From Mogibacterium sp. (GTDB lineage Bacteria; Bacillota; Clostridia; Peptostreptococcales; Anaerovoracaceae), in assembly GCA_017404265.1 (NCBI GenBank), contig JAFRCS010000017.1, forward strand, positions 1 to 64,000: 64,000 nucleotides of DNA. Reading direction: 5' to 3'. A program made the position numbers and the translations under genes. Of the stretch, positions 63,313 through 64,000 are shown piece after piece; position 1 is the stretch's first letter; each line of letters begins with the position of its first letter. The notes beneath the pieces are model-generated. The model had not been told where the DNA came from, made no database searches, and saw nothing but the letters and a program-made list of their open reading frames with translations.

Positions 63313-64000
63313 AGCAAAAGATACTCAAGATCACTGCCCAATTGTTCTAACAGCGCATCGTGGTCCTTTTCGCTCTTTTTCAGATTATCCATCTCCTCTT
63401 TTATGCTGGAAATCTTCCATTCTATGCGTTTTTTCGCAAGCTCCGGATCTGCCCCGGTAAGACTTTCCGGGTACTTCCACCGGATATCTTCCTCAGGATA
63501 AGGAGGCTCCCTTAGAGTCTCAGCTGCCCTGACAGCTGTTATGATCTCGCAGGCAAACTTCCCTTCTTCTGCGAGATTTTCGCTTTCTATATCCCATCCA
63601 TGAGTATACAGATAGTATCTGAGAGAACCCGAATGTTTTCTCGGCTGAAGCACAAGTCTTTTGAAGGATCTGCTCTTATCCTTATCCGCGTCGAGGATCT
63701 GTGCGATGGTATGTCCGCCGAGTCCTCCTATGATTATCTCGTCTACCTCACCTTTTCCGACAGTCTCAAGACCGTCACCGATACGGAAATCCATTGCATC
63801 GACTTTGTCCGCCAGACGTGACAGCTCAAAAGTCTCCTTTGCCTTTGCAAGCGATCCTTCACTTATATCCGACATTATGACTCGCGGTGATCTGCCGTCT
63901 CTCATTAAAAGCATAGGGACGTATCCGTGATCCGTCCCTATGTCCGCGACACTGTCGCCTTGATTCACTGCATCAGCAAGAGCATATATCCTTTTGCTTA
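63285..64000 (-). CDS. trmK: tRNA (adenine(22)-N1)-methyltransferase, N-terminus cut by the window edge
   Basis: Visible are 238 codons; the frame stays open to base 64000, reading SKRIYALADAVNQGDSVADIG, so the true start lies beyond. The SAM motif VADIGTDHGYVP and the GGLGGHTIAQIL motif identify TrmK, which methylates A22 in tRNA-Ser and others. The C-terminus is a coiled-coil-like helical stretch. In Firmicutes trmK usually follows rpoD; that cannot be seen here. Confidence 0.93.
   Translation of the reverse strand, partial: SKRIYALADAVNQGDSVADIGTDHGYVPMLLMRDGRSPRVIMSDISEGSLAKAKETFELSRLADKVDAMDFRIGDGLETVGKGEVDEIIIGGLGGHTIAQILDADKDKSRSFKRLVLQPRKHSGSLRYYLYTHGWDIESENLAEEGKFACEIITAVRAAETLREPPYPEEDIRWKYPESLTGADPELAKKRIEWKISSIKEEMDNLKKSEKDHDALLEQLGSDLEYLLLLNSKCTGI

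Overview
This window looks like chromosomal DNA of an anaerobic, low-to-mid G+C Firmicute of the class Clostridia. The evidence is the set of Firmicutes-type genes: Obg with an OCT domain, IreB, RNase J, a SecDF fusion, YlbF, a long bifunctional RelA, HemZ, TrmK, a Spo0A-like DNA-binding domain and ComEA. A giant 2-hydroxyacyl-CoA dehydratase activase points to an anaerobic, amino-acid-fermenting lifestyle. I see no prophage, complete insertion sequence or CRISPR array.

Layout. Positions 1-13437 read rightward and 14076-64000 read leftward, meeting at a ~600 bp gene-free convergent gap. The right-going part starts with the end of rpmA, then obg, comEA, a stand-alone Spo0A-C-like protein, a DUF896 protein and the conserved alaS-ireB-ruvX block. 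A LysR regulator is followed by an unusual accessory cluster (7523-11946): a membrane protein, a flavodoxin-fold iron-sulfur/zinc-ribbon reductase, a duplicated alpha/beta-barrel protein, a cytoplasmic LVIVD-type beta-propeller and a DUF1097-like membrane protein. Two cell-wall-related secreted or membrane-anchored proteins follow (12124-13437).

The left-going part is mostly housekeeping in tightly packed, often overlapping operons. In transcription order from the right edge: trmK, rnpB, the activase and yebC; a 6S RNA candidate, yhdT-panF, a P1 peptidase with an acidic insert, polA and coaE; two tRNA-Leu genes, yajC and secDF; relA, an MBL hydrolase, hemZ, hisS, aspS, nadD, yqeK, rsfS, leuS, rnjA, ylbF, efp, mltG, trmR and a U32 peptidase; a CBS/CorC protein, an Asp23 protein, nusB, a TsaD paralogue, xseA, xseB, ispA and tlyA; an aminotransferase; mutS, mutL, miaA, a Xer-type recombinase, a methionine gamma-lyase family protein, a VTT membrane protein and ybaK. 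The last gene is a YneA-like LysM protein under a consensus promoter flanked by two LexA-type boxes.

Themes. Translation and RNA processing dominate: four aminoacyl-tRNA synthetases, MiaA, TrmK, TrmR/U32, TlyA, EF-P, RsfS, RNase P, RNase J and NusB. DNA repair (MutS/MutL, PolA, ExoVII, and an SOS-type division inhibitor), export (YajC/SecDF) and stringent response (RelA) accompany them. The accessory cluster at 6468-11946 is the best candidate for an undescribed system. Other notable items are the Spo0A-C-like orphan, the SOS-type promoter, the TsaD paralogue, the acidic insert at a predicted autoprocessing site, and ncRNA promoters lying inside coding sequence.
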